From assembly GCA_903872255.1 (NCBI GenBank), contig CAIQJW010000208.1:1-13136 (forward strand): a stretch of 13,136 nt of DNA. Reading direction: 5' to 3'. Each line of letters begins with the position of its first letter. The stretch's first letter is position 1. The translations under genes and the position numbers were made by a program. The stretch is from an uncultured delta proteobacterium (GTDB lineage: Bacteria > Desulfobacterota > Syntrophorhabdia > Syntrophorhabdales > Syntrophorhabdaceae). Shown here piece by piece: positions 6,348-13,136 of the stretch. Below the pieces are notes generated by a model. That model was not told where the DNA came from. It worked only from the letters and a program-made list of their open reading frames with translations, and made no database searches.

Positions 6348-7363
6348 GCATAATCCATGATGCCTTGAAAAAGGCTCAGGAACAGAGGAAGGACAGGCCG
6401 GACGGCGTTCCGTTCGGCAACACGCCGGAGGCGAAGAAAAAGCCGCCGTATATCGTGATCGGGGTTGTCGCCCTGGCGGCGGCCGTTGTTGTTGCATACC
6501 TTTATATTCCGGCGTTTCACCCGAAAAAGTCATCTCCGCCCGGGCAGGTTGCAGGTGCTAAGCCCGCTGCCCCGGTTGCCGCACCGGCGAAGTCTGCCGT
6601 GCCCGCTGCACAGACTTTGCCTGCAGCGAAGGACGCACCCAAAACGGTCAATGCCGCGTCGACTCCGGCACCGAGGGTAGCGGACGCCTGGGTCCGGTCC
6701 GAGCCCGTCCCCAGAAGGGTGAAGGCCGCGCCGCCGGCCGAGGAAGAGGAGCTGATACGGCGCATACCAGCGCGGAAGATGGGGGATGACTCTATAAACA
6801 GACAATATAACGAGGCCCTTCAGCTTATGAATTCGGGGCAGCTCAGGGAGGCGCAGAAGGCTTTTCTCGTTATCCTCGGACGCAAGTCCGACCATTTCGA
6901 GGCCCTCAACAACATGGGCGTTATTTCCGCATCTTTAGGGAACAGGAAAGAAGCTGTGACGTATTTTAACAAAGTACTGGAATATCGTCCCAACTATCCA
7001 AAAGCGTACAACAATATCGGCCTCGTCATGATGTCTGACGGCAATTCGCAGTTGGCCGAGGAGTATTTCAGGAAGGCCATTTCTATGGAACCGGAAAGCC
7101 TCGAGCCGTACTTGAATCTCTCCGCACTGCTTCGGGCTGAGAAGAAATTCCCGGAGGCGGCAAAGATACTCGAGAAACCTATGGGGCGGAATGTTAAAGA
7201 TCCCAGCCTTTACCTGGCATATGCCGTCGTAAAGGACAATATGGGGCATGCCGATCAGGCAATGCAATATTACCGGCAATATTTGAGCCTGGCCAATCCG
7301 TCCCAGGCCCGCAGCGGCGTGGCGGAAAGGCTGCGCTATCTTGAAGAAAGGGGCAGGAAATAG
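6344..7363 (+). CDS. TPR protein with one membrane helix, MshN/GspB-like
   Basis: A 339-residue bitopic protein. A short cytoplasmic start, MSIIHDALKKAQEQRKDRP, resembles the N-termini of GspB/ExeB and MshN. A membrane helix follows at residues 31-52 (YIVIGVVALAAAVVVAYLY), then a Pro/Ala/Val-rich linker of about 90 residues that probably spans periplasm and peptidoglycan. From about 150 to the end there are four to five tetratricopeptide repeats (for example LNNMGVISASLGNRKEAVTYF and YNNIGLVMMSDGNSQLAEEYF). Related proteins help the secretin assemble or pass through peptidoglycan. The gene position between secretin and ATPase matches mshN. The MshM/ExeA ATPase that normally partners such proteins is absent from the window. 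Start ATG sits in an ATGA overlap with the secretin stop. Confidence 0.8.
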   Translation: MSIIHDALKKAQEQRKDRPDGVPFGNTPEAKKKPPYIVIGVVALAAAVVVAYLYIPAFHPKKSSPPGQVAGAKPAAPVAAPAKSAVPAAQTLPAAKDAPKTVNAASTPAPRVADAWVRSEPVPRRVKAAPPAEEEELIRRIPARKMGDDSINRQYNEALQLMNSGQLREAQKAFLVILGRKSDHFEALNNMGVISASLGNRKEAVTYFNKVLEYRPNYPKAYNNIGLVMMSDGNSQLAEEYFRKAISMEPESLEPYLNLSALLRAEKKFPEAAKILEKPMGRNVKDPSLYLAYAVVKDNMGHADQAMQYYRQYLSLANPSQARSGVAERLRYLEERGRK

Positions 7364-9057
7364 TGGCACGAATGCGTAAAAGGCTCGGGGAACTGCTTCT
7401 AGATGCAAAGAAACTCACCGAGAAAGACCTTCTTCGCGCATTGACCGAGCAGAAAAAATATGGCGAAAAACTAGGCAAGGTCATTGTCAAGCTCGGCATG
7501 CTCTCTGAAAAAGAGATCATCGACACGGTCAGCAAACAGCTTAATATCCCGATCGTAGATATCAAGGACATGGTCATTCCGGAGGATGTCATTTCCCTGA
7601 TCTCGGCCGATATGGCAAAGAATACGATGATGATCCCCGTCATGCGGCGCCACAATGTCCTGAAGCTGGCCATGGTCGATCCTCTCGATATCGACGCGAT
7701 GGACAACGTCGCGCGGCATGTCCAGATGGAGATCGAACCTCTCATCCTGCCCGAAGGAGAGTTAAGACAGGCGCTCGAAAAATACTACGGCCTCAAGACC
7801 ATTGTTGAAGAAACCCTCGACAGGATACGGGAGCAGGACCTTACGCTTGAAAAAGACGATAAGGACGACTACGCAGATGAACGGATATCCGTTGACGTTA
7901 TCGAAGAGGAACCGGTCGTCCGTTTCGTGAACAGCCTTCTGGCACAGGCGTTAGCTGATAGTGCAAGCGACATACATGTCGAGCCTTCGAAAAATACGAT
8001 GCGGGTACGGATGAGGGTCGACGGCAAGCTCCGCGATGTGCCGAGCCCCGATAAAAAAATGTTCCTTCCCATAGTTTCCAGGATCAAGATCCTTGCAGGG
8101 ATAGATATCGCCAAGACAAGGACGCCGCAGGACGGACGATTTAACGTCCGGGAAGCGACGCGAGAGGTCGGAGTTAGGGTATCGACTTTCCCGACCATTC
8201 ATGGCGAAAAAGTTGTGCTCCGTCTTCTCGATAAGAGCACGGCTCTTTACGGTATAGATAATCTTGGTTTTTTAAGGGATGACAAGGAAAAGATAAAAAA
8301 CGTATTGAAAAAGCCGTACGGGTTTATCCTGTCCACGGGCCCGACAGGCAGTGGGAAATCCACAACATTGTACGCTATCCTCAATTTTATCAATTCGGTT
8401 GAGAAAAACATCATTACAATAGAGGACCCTGTTGAGTATACGCTCGAAGGCCTCGCGCAGGCGCAGGTGAACCCGCGGGCCGGCATGACGTTTGAAAGCG
8501 GGCTGAGGTCTATTTTGAGGCAGGACCCAGATGTCATAATGGTCGGTGAGATAAGGGACCATGAAACGGCAAACATAGCGGTCCATTCCGCCCTGACCGG
8601 CCATCTCGTGCTTTCTACGCTTCACACCAACGATGCGGCAAGCGCAATTACCCGGCTTATCGATATGGGTATCGAACCTTTCCTCGTGACGTCGTCGGTG
8701 ACCTGCGTCATCGGTCAGCGGCTTTTGAGGAAGATATGCCCGGAATGCAAAGAGTCGTATTACCCGGCGCCGTCCGTGCACAAGACGTTTCAAATACGGG
8801 AAGACGTGCTGCTCTACAGGGGCAAAGGCTGTCCTGCGTGTAAATATAAGGGCTATCGCGGCAGGACGGGGGTGTACGAAGTCCTGGTCATGGACGATGA
8901 ACTGCGGGAGTTGATAAACAGCAAAGCGCCGGCCGAAGTATTGAAAAAGAAAGCCCACGAAAAGGGAATGCGTGTGATGCGCGATGACGCGATAATGAAA
9001 GTCCTCTTTGGCTCGACCACACTTGAAGAGGCGCTCAATGTCGTCCAGGAAGACTAA
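7363..9057 (+). CDS. mshE: Pilus extension ATPase, MshE/PilB/GspE family
   Basis: A 564-residue hexameric ATPase that powers pilin polymerisation from the cytoplasm. The N-terminus holds two 24-residue MshEN-type c-di-GMP motifs, residues 7-30 (starting RLGELL, ending Q30) and 36-59 (starting KLGKVI, ending Q59), separated by five residues. The catalytic part has Walker A GPTGSGKST (326-334), the Asp box TIEDPVEY, Walker B-like DPDVIMVGEIRD and the His box TGHLVLSTLHTNDA. A zinc-binding tetracysteine set is C459-P-E-C462 and C490-P-A-C493. All motifs expected for activity are present. It is an extension-type rather than PilT-type retraction ATPase, because it has the MshEN domain and the zinc site. 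The GTG start shares one base with the upstream TAG and has AGGAAA before it. MshE versus PilB is decided mainly by gene order. Confidence 0.9.
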   Translation: MARMRKRLGELLLDAKKLTEKDLLRALTEQKKYGEKLGKVIVKLGMLSEKEIIDTVSKQLNIPIVDIKDMVIPEDVISLISADMAKNTMMIPVMRRHNVLKLAMVDPLDIDAMDNVARHVQMEIEPLILPEGELRQALEKYYGLKTIVEETLDRIREQDLTLEKDDKDDYADERISVDVIEEEPVVRFVNSLLAQALADSASDIHVEPSKNTMRVRMRVDGKLRDVPSPDKKMFLPIVSRIKILAGIDIAKTRTPQDGRFNVREATREVGVRVSTFPTIHGEKVVLRLLDKSTALYGIDNLGFLRDDKEKIKNVLKKPYGFILSTGPTGSGKSTTLYAILNFINSVEKNIITIEDPVEYTLEGLAQAQVNPRAGMTFESGLRSILRQDPDVIMVGEIRDHETANIAVHSALTGHLVLSTLHTNDAASAITRLIDMGIEPFLVTSSVTCVIGQRLLRKICPECKESYYPAPSVHKTFQIREDVLLYRGKGCPACKYKGYRGRTGVYEVLVMDDELRELINSKAPAEVLKKKAHEKGMRVMRDDAIMKVLFGSTTLEEALNVVQED

Positions 9058-9070
9058 AGGTTAAACGGCT

Positions 9071-10300
9071 ATGGCAACATTCGCATATAAGGCCAGGGAT
9101 GACAGGGGCCTTATGGTTCAGGGAAATATCGAAGCTGCAACGCAGCGCGATGCCATGATGCAGCTTGATTCAATGGGATATATTCCCGTATCAACAAAAG
9201 AAATTGGCTCGCCGGATAAAGCATTTTCAATAGATGATTATTTACTGAAATTTCAGCGTATAAAGCACGACGATCTAATTTTTTTTACACGTCAATTTCA
9301 AACTGTTATCCGATCCGGTATTCCGATTGTCACGGGGTTTCGTGCTCTCGAAGAGCAAACCACCAATCAAAGACTTGCAAAAGCTATTAAAAATGTTGCA
9401 CAGGAGATCGATAAAGGGTCAAGTTTGTCCGATGCCCTGGGAAGACAGAAGGGTGTTTTCACTGAGATTTACGTTAGCATGGTGCGATCCGGCGAAACGA
9501 GCGGCAATCTTGAAGAAATTCTTGAAAGGTTATCGACCTTGCTTGAATTCCAAATGCGAACGAAGGAAACTATTAAATCAGCGATGCGGTATCCGACGCT
9601 GGTTGTAAGCACATTAATAATCGCCTTTTTTATTTTAATTAAGACTGTTGTTCCCAAGTTTGCACCCATGTTTAAGAGTGCCAATGTCGAGTTGCCTCTT
9701 CCAACACAAATATTGCTCTTCATTAATGAAGTCTTGCAGAAGCATGCGTTGCTTATGGGCGGTATAGTTCTGGCTATGTGTGCAGCATTTTTCTTCTATC
9801 AGAGGACTAAAAAGGGGAAATATACTCTCGACGTTCTTAAATTGAAAATACCTCTTATTGGCGTGATCATCTTGAAAACATGTATGAGCCGGTTCGCTTT
9901 TACACTCGAAAATCTAGTCAGTTCAGGTATACCTATCATACGCACTCTCGAGATCGTATCGCGAACAGTCGGGAATGAATTTATTGCCGAAAAAGTGCTT
10001 GAGATAGCCGCGAATATTGAGAAAGGCAAAGGCATATCAAAACCATTAAAAGATGCGAAGATCTTTCCTCCTCTTGTTATTCACCTCATAGCAACCGGTG
10101 AAGAAACAGGGTCTCTTGAAGAAATGCTAAAAGAGATAGCCCGCCATTATGACAGGGAAGTCACATATACGGTCAACAGGCTTTCTGCTTATATCGAGCC
10201 TATTTTGACTGTAGGACTTGCCGGAATGGTCCTTTTCCTTGCCCTCGCTATCTTCATGCCATGGTGGGATATGATGAAGACAATGCGGGGCGGCGGTTGA
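9071..10300 (+). CDS. Inner-membrane platform protein, GspF/PilC/MshG family
   Basis: A 409-residue polytopic protein with the duplicated T2SSF domain. The N-terminal copy covers about 65-200 (FFTRQFQTVIRSGIPIVTGF, then SLSDAL and MVRSGETSGNLEEILERL). The second covers about 270-395 (FAFTLENLVSSGIPIIRTLE, then LIATGEETGSLEEMLKEIA). Membrane helices lie near 176-196, 215-238 and 375-395. It sits under the growing pilus and couples the ATPase to subunit insertion. It starts at ATG, 13 bp after the ATPase stop. Base use is unlike that of its neighbours: by hand count 507 of 1200 bases (9061-10260) are G or C, about 42%, against 167 of 300 (56%) in the ATPase sample 8461-8760. This suggests separate ancestry or replacement of this gene, although the operon position is conserved. 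Confidence 0.92.
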   Translation: MATFAYKARDDRGLMVQGNIEAATQRDAMMQLDSMGYIPVSTKEIGSPDKAFSIDDYLLKFQRIKHDDLIFFTRQFQTVIRSGIPIVTGFRALEEQTTNQRLAKAIKNVAQEIDKGSSLSDALGRQKGVFTEIYVSMVRSGETSGNLEEILERLSTLLEFQMRTKETIKSAMRYPTLVVSTLIIAFFILIKTVVPKFAPMFKSANVELPLPTQILLFINEVLQKHALLMGGIVLAMCAAFFFYQRTKKGKYTLDVLKLKIPLIGVIILKTCMSRFAFTLENLVSSGIPIIRTLEIVSRTVGNEFIAEKVLEIAANIEKGKGISKPLKDAKIFPPLVIHLIATGEETGSLEEMLKEIARHYDREVTYTVNRLSAYIEPILTVGLAGMVLFLALAIFMPWWDMMKTMRGGG

Positions 10301-11352
10301 AAGGATTTTTCAAGAACCCGGGAAATCTGCGGTACAGCCTCAATACGCTGATCCCTCTCCTGGCGTTCCTCACGAGCCTCTTGGCCATAACGATCGCCCT
10401 CAATGTTATCGCGTCATCAAGGGGCAATATATTCTGGGTCTGGATCTTCGGTGTGTGTTGTTTTTCCGCGGTCTGCACGCTGGTAATTGTCCGCGCGATC
10501 ATGCAGCCGATCAACGACCTGGTAAAAAAGGCGGAGAGTTTTATCAGGTTTGCGGAATTCAGGTCGGAGCGGGGACAGATGCTCGAGGTATACAAGCTTA
10601 TCGAGCGTTTGATGGAGCATGTCCAGACCCGCGCCGACGAAAGCGAGCGCAGAGGCCTTATCGAGAGCATGGAGAAACTGGATTACATCATCCCCCTCGG
10701 GTACATGTCGCTGATGGTTGCCCACGAGGTAAGGAACCCGCTTAATACGATAACCGGTATGAGCGAACTTCTGAAACAGCGGATCACGGATGAATCTCAA
10801 AAGAGATATATCGAGGCCATGCTTGAAGCCTCAAAGAAGATAGATGTCTTTACCCGGGAGCTCCTTGATTTTACGGACAATGAAGTTTCAGGGGAGGAGA
10901 TGAACCTGTACGAGATCATACAGGATGCCGTGGAAGCAATAGCCGGGGCATACGACAACGTCCGGATAGACTTCAAGAAAGGGAAATTGAACTGTTTTGC
11001 CGACAGGGTTAAGCTGTACCAGGTCATCTATAATATACTCAAGAATGCCGCAGGCTATGAAAAGGACGGCGGTACCGTGAAGATAGATATACGCCGGGAC
11101 GAAAAGAACATTTCCATCATAATATCGAACAAAAGTTCCCGGATAGAGCCGCAGGATTATGAATCTATCTTTAAACCTTTTTTTACGAAAACAAAAGAAG
11201 GCAAGGGGTTGGGCCTCTTTATCGGAATGCGCAATATGAAGCTGCACGGTGGTGATATCAAGGTCGTGAGTTCCGACGCCGGGACGTCATTTACGATCGA
11301 ATTGCCGGTGTATAAGGCAAACGGCCAGGCCCGGGAGAAAATGTCGGCGTGA
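10297..11352 (+). CDS. Membrane sensor histidine kinase, PilS/NtrB-like
   Basis: About 351 residues. Two membrane helices close together at roughly 15-35 and 42-65 (IPLLAFLTSLLAITIALNVI and IFWVWIFGVCCFSAVCTLVI) leave almost no periplasmic loop. A HAMP-like linker leads to the dimerisation helix with AHEVRNPLNTI, where His143 is the expected phosphorylation site. The ATP-binding domain has an N box with Asn250, an F box FKPFF and a G2 box GKGLGL (302-307). The G1 box is unusual: SNKSSRI (277-283) replaces the usual DxGxG. I prefer the TTG at 10297, which overlaps the preceding stop as TTGA, the same arrangement used by the toxin gene. An ATG at 10261 would add 12 residues but overlap the previous gene by 40 bp without a ribosome binding site. 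The likely partner is the response regulator 36 bp downstream. Confidence 0.85.
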   Translation: MKGFFKNPGNLRYSLNTLIPLLAFLTSLLAITIALNVIASSRGNIFWVWIFGVCCFSAVCTLVIVRAIMQPINDLVKKAESFIRFAEFRSERGQMLEVYKLIERLMEHVQTRADESERRGLIESMEKLDYIIPLGYMSLMVAHEVRNPLNTITGMSELLKQRITDESQKRYIEAMLEASKKIDVFTRELLDFTDNEVSGEEMNLYEIIQDAVEAIAGAYDNVRIDFKKGKLNCFADRVKLYQVIYNILKNAAGYEKDGGTVKIDIRRDEKNISIIISNKSSRIEPQDYESIFKPFFTKTKEGKGLGLFIGMRNMKLHGGDIKVVSSDAGTSFTIELPVYKANGQAREKMSA

Positions 11353-11388
11353 TAAAACCCCATTTATCCCGTTGAATTAAAGGAACGC

Positions 11389-12735
11389 ATGAACGAACGT
11401 ATCATTATAATAGAAGACGACAAAGGTGTAAGATTTTTCCTGGAAGAGGCCCTGAAGTCAGAAGGCTACAAGGTAAATTCTTTTGAAAGCTACGAAGACG
11501 CGTATCGCTCGATAAAGAACGACACGGACCTCGTCATAATGGACATAAGCCTGCCGGGGTTAGACGGCCTTTCGGCAACGACTGAGATCAAGACAAGATA
11601 TGCCGTCCCCATACTTATCATGACGGCCTACGGTACAAAGAAGAATGCGCTCGAGGCAATCAAGCGGGGAGCAACTGACTTTTTTGTAAAACCCATACTC
11701 CTCGATGAACTGAAGGTCATCCTGAGAAGGGTCCTCGGAACTCGAAGATTGAAAAAAGAAGTTGAAGAGATCCGCGAAAAAGAACTGGAAAATAATGTCT
11801 TTCACGGAGTCGTCGGCAAATCCTCCCAGATGAAGGGTATTTTCAAGGAGGTAGAGAAGATAGCGGGAAAGGGACTCAGCGTTCTTATCACCGGCGAAAC
11901 GGGTGTCGGCAAGGAAGAGATCGCAAAGCTTATACATGTGCTCTCCAAGCGCAAAGGCGAGTTTATTGTCGTCAACTGTGCCTCCATACCGGACAATCTT
12001 CTCGAGAGCGAGCTTTTCGGGTATGACAAAGGGGCATTTACCGGGGCCGTACAGCAAAAGGCCGGGAAATTTGAAGTGGCCCACGGCGGAAGCGTCGTCC
12101 TCGATGAGATAGGCGAAATGAGCCCGTACCTTCAGGCAAAACTCTTGAGGGTGGTGGAGAACCAGGAGATCGAACATCTCGGGTCCACAAAGACAAATAA
12201 GGTCGACCTTCACGTTATTTCAACCACAAATCGTATCCTTGAAAACGAAATAAAGGAAGGCAATTTCCGGGAGGACCTTTTTTTCAGGCTTTCCCAGATA
12301 CAGATCAGGATACCGCCGCTACGGGAGCGGCCGGATGATATTCAGGTCCTCGTCGAGTATGTCCTCAGAAATATAGAGAACGAGACCGGCAGGGTCATGA
12401 CGATATCCGACGATGCAGCCAGAGTCATTATCGGGTACCCCTGGCCGGGCAATACCCGGGAACTTATCGGGACCATAAAAAGGGCGTCTGTCATGTGCGA
12501 CGGCGACGTGATCGGCCTTGATGGCCTGCCGCTGCATCTTCGGGCTGAACACCTTCTTTCGGGTTCCGTTAATTCGTATACCCTGCTCGACGATGCGATA
12601 TCTGCCCTTGAAAAGACGATGATCATCGATGCCCTCAAAAAATCCAATGGTTCACAGGCGAAGGCGGCCCGGCTTCTCGGCATCTCAGATCGAAGCATGT
12701 GGTACCGTGTGAAGAAATACGAAATAGGGATATAA
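11389..12735 (+). CDS. NtrC-family response regulator, sigma-54 activator (PilR-like)
   Basis: 448 residues in the classical three-domain order. The receiver domain (1-120) has the acidic pocket E9-D10-D11, phosphoacceptor Asp52 (VIMDISLPGLDG), MTAYG and the conserved Lys of FVKPI. The AAA+ domain (about 140-375) has Walker A GETGVGKE (169-176), an intact GAFTGA loop (215-220) for contact with sigma-54, Walker B SVVLDEIGEM, arginine-finger region FREDLFFRL and WPGNTREL, where most relatives have WPGNVREL. A Fis-type helix-turn-helix ends the protein (GSQAKAARLLGISDRSMWYR). An AAAGGA ribosome binding site precedes the ATG. The family remodels sigma-54 RNA polymerase after phosphorylation. A sigma-54 promoter lies upstream of the next gene, the pilin, so a PilR-like role in pilin transcription is likely. 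It has all residues needed for activity. Confidence 0.92.
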   Translation: MNERIIIIEDDKGVRFFLEEALKSEGYKVNSFESYEDAYRSIKNDTDLVIMDISLPGLDGLSATTEIKTRYAVPILIMTAYGTKKNALEAIKRGATDFFVKPILLDELKVILRRVLGTRRLKKEVEEIREKELENNVFHGVVGKSSQMKGIFKEVEKIAGKGLSVLITGETGVGKEEIAKLIHVLSKRKGEFIVVNCASIPDNLLESELFGYDKGAFTGAVQQKAGKFEVAHGGSVVLDEIGEMSPYLQAKLLRVVENQEIEHLGSTKTNKVDLHVISTTNRILENEIKEGNFREDLFFRLSQIQIRIPPLRERPDDIQVLVEYVLRNIENETGRVMTISDDAARVIIGYPWPGNTRELIGTIKRASVMCDGDVIGLDGLPLHLRAEHLLSGSVNSYTLLDDAISALEKTMIIDALKKSNGSQAKAARLLGISDRSMWYRVKKYEIGI

Positions 12736-12760
12736 GAAATGTTTTACGGCAGCACACGAA

Positions 12761-12796
12761 GCTACAAAAATTGTAGCACGTTTTAACACAAATTGT
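12761..12796. promoter_or_regulatory. Pair of ACAA/TTGT dyads, candidate enhancer site (or weak terminator)
   Basis: The perfect inverted repeat GCTACAA-AAA-TTGTAGC (12761-12777) is followed by a shorter one, ACAA-A-TTGT (12788-12796). Their centres (12769 and 12792) are 23 bp apart, about two helical turns. They lie 155 and 132 bp upstream of the -24 element of the sigma-54 promoter, a usual distance for NtrC-family binding sites. The first dyad is also 25 bp after the regulator's stop and is followed by TTTT at 12781-12784, so a weak terminator is possible. The stem is AT-rich with only a 3-nt loop, which makes that reading less attractive. Confidence 0.4.
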
Positions 12797-12923
12797 TGTT
12801 TTCATGACATAATCCTTGAACTTAGATATCTGCAATATTGTTTTATGCACGCATGTATTGAATTTTGGCCTGTAGAACGTGATAAAGGGTCGTTCCTTGA
12901 ATAGGTATTCCAAAAAGCAGTTG

Positions 12924-12939
12924 TGGCATCGCATTTGCA
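12924..12939 (+). promoter_or_regulatory. Sigma-54 promoter of the pilin gene
   Basis: TGGCATCGCATTTGCA matches the consensus TGGCAC-N5-TTGCW except at the sixth base, with invariant GG (12925-12926) and GC (12937-12938) separated by 10 bp. Transcription would begin near 12950, about 30 nt before the pilin ATG. The gene immediately upstream encodes a sigma-54 activator with an intact GAFTGA loop. Confidence 0.85.
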
Positions 12940-12967
12940 TAAAGGAATGCAAAGCATAGTGAATACC

Positions 12968-12974
12968 GGGAGGA
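12968..12974 (+). promoter_or_regulatory. Strong ribosome binding site of the pilin gene
   Basis: GGGAGGA lies 6 bp before the ATG at 12981. It is the strongest Shine-Dalgarno sequence in the window, as expected for an abundantly made pilin, and fixes the start codon. Confidence 0.85.
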
Positions 12975-12980
12975 TCATTT

Positions 12981-13136
12981 ATGAAGACTCTTAAGAATAA
13001 CAAAGGTTTTACCCTGATAGAATTGATCATAGTCATCATCATTATCGGCATACTTGCGGCCGTTGCCATCCCGAAATATACTGAAATACAGCAACAGGCG
13101 GCAGATGCAACCGCTAAAGGCATTCTCTCGGCAATA
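12981..13136 (+). CDS. Type IV prepilin (N-terminal 52 residues; 3' end outside window)
   Basis: The visible part begins MKTLKNNKG and continues FTLIELIIVIIIIGILAAVA, then IPKYTEIQQQAADATAKG. This is a class III type IV prepilin signal. The positively charged 9-residue leader would be cut by the prepilin peptidase after Gly9, and Phe10 becomes the methylated first residue. Glu14 is the conserved Glu at mature position 5 needed for assembly, and a 20-residue hydrophobic helix forms the pilus core. The short leader and the AADATAKGILSAI segment are like MSHA-type and PilA-type pilins. The gene follows the assembly operon and has its own sigma-54 promoter and a strong ribosome binding site, so it is probably the major pilin. 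Whether it is major or minor, and its C-terminal domain, cannot be seen. Confidence 0.93.
   Translation, partial: MKTLKNNKGFTLIELIIVIIIIGILAAVAIPKYTEIQQQAADATAKGILSAI

Noticed and set aside
9279..9286. Run of eight T in the platform-protein gene as a phase-variable tract
   Set aside because: The frame is intact, the run lies in generally AT-rich coding DNA, and there is no second signal of phase variation.
12858..12886. Sigma-70-like TTGAAT-17-GATAAA upstream of the pilin
   Set aside because: Only four of six bases match at each hexamer, and the sigma-54 site downstream is far stronger and better placed. It could still add basal transcription.

Overview
The window reads as chromosomal DNA of a Gram-negative (diderm) bacterium. 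It encodes an outer-membrane secretin with a lipoprotein-type signal, inner-membrane pilus assembly proteins and a sigma-54 activator. Base composition is about 50-56% GC in most genes. The style (MSHA-like pilus, NtrC-type regulator, dispersed GC-rich palindromes, RelBE-type toxin-antitoxin pair) fits a Desulfobacterota/deltaproteobacterial or related anaerobic lineage. That placement is inference; no rRNA or other phylogenetic marker is present.

Left part (1-2101): the 3' end of an unrecognised, AT-rich, probably exported protein gene (open from the left edge to 695). It is followed by a two-gene toxin-antitoxin operon (923-1524) with its own sigma-70 promoter and an operator of three GTAC cores spaced exactly 12 bp apart. 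Next is a 255-bp non-autonomous mobile element (1586-1840) with 16-bp terminal inverted repeats and a perfect 5-bp target duplication, holding a large internal hairpin. A sigma-70 promoter (1917-1945) then starts the pilus operon with a leader of about 150 nt.

Centre (2102-10300): seven tightly packed genes for a type IV pilus / type II secretion-like machine. They are a PilM-PilN fusion (GspL/MshI-like), a PilO/GspM/MshJ-like protein, a PilP/GspC/MshK-like protein, an MshL-type secretin lipoprotein, a TPR protein with one membrane segment (MshN/GspB-like), a GspE/PilB/MshE ATPase with a c-di-GMP-binding-type N-terminus, and a GspF/PilC/MshG platform protein. The order matches the MSHA pilus cluster mshI-J-K-L-N-E-G, without the MshM/ExeA-type ATPase usually found between L and N. 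The platform-protein gene is clearly more AT-rich (about 42% GC) than its neighbours.

Right part (10297-13136): a membrane histidine kinase and an NtrC-family sigma-54 activator, and then the start of a class III prepilin gene that runs off the right edge. A near-consensus sigma-54 promoter (TGGCAT-N5-TTGCA) lies just before the pilin, with two dyads 155 and 132 bp upstream of its -24 element. The simplest reading is a self-contained PilS/PilR-like circuit. The machine genes come from a housekeeping promoter, and the kinase/regulator pair switches on the major pilin through sigma-54. The ATPase may also be gated by c-di-GMP. The circuit is inferred from layout and motifs, not demonstrated. 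I saw no clear sign of an unknown defence or catalytic system; the most notable items are this circuit and the small mobile element.
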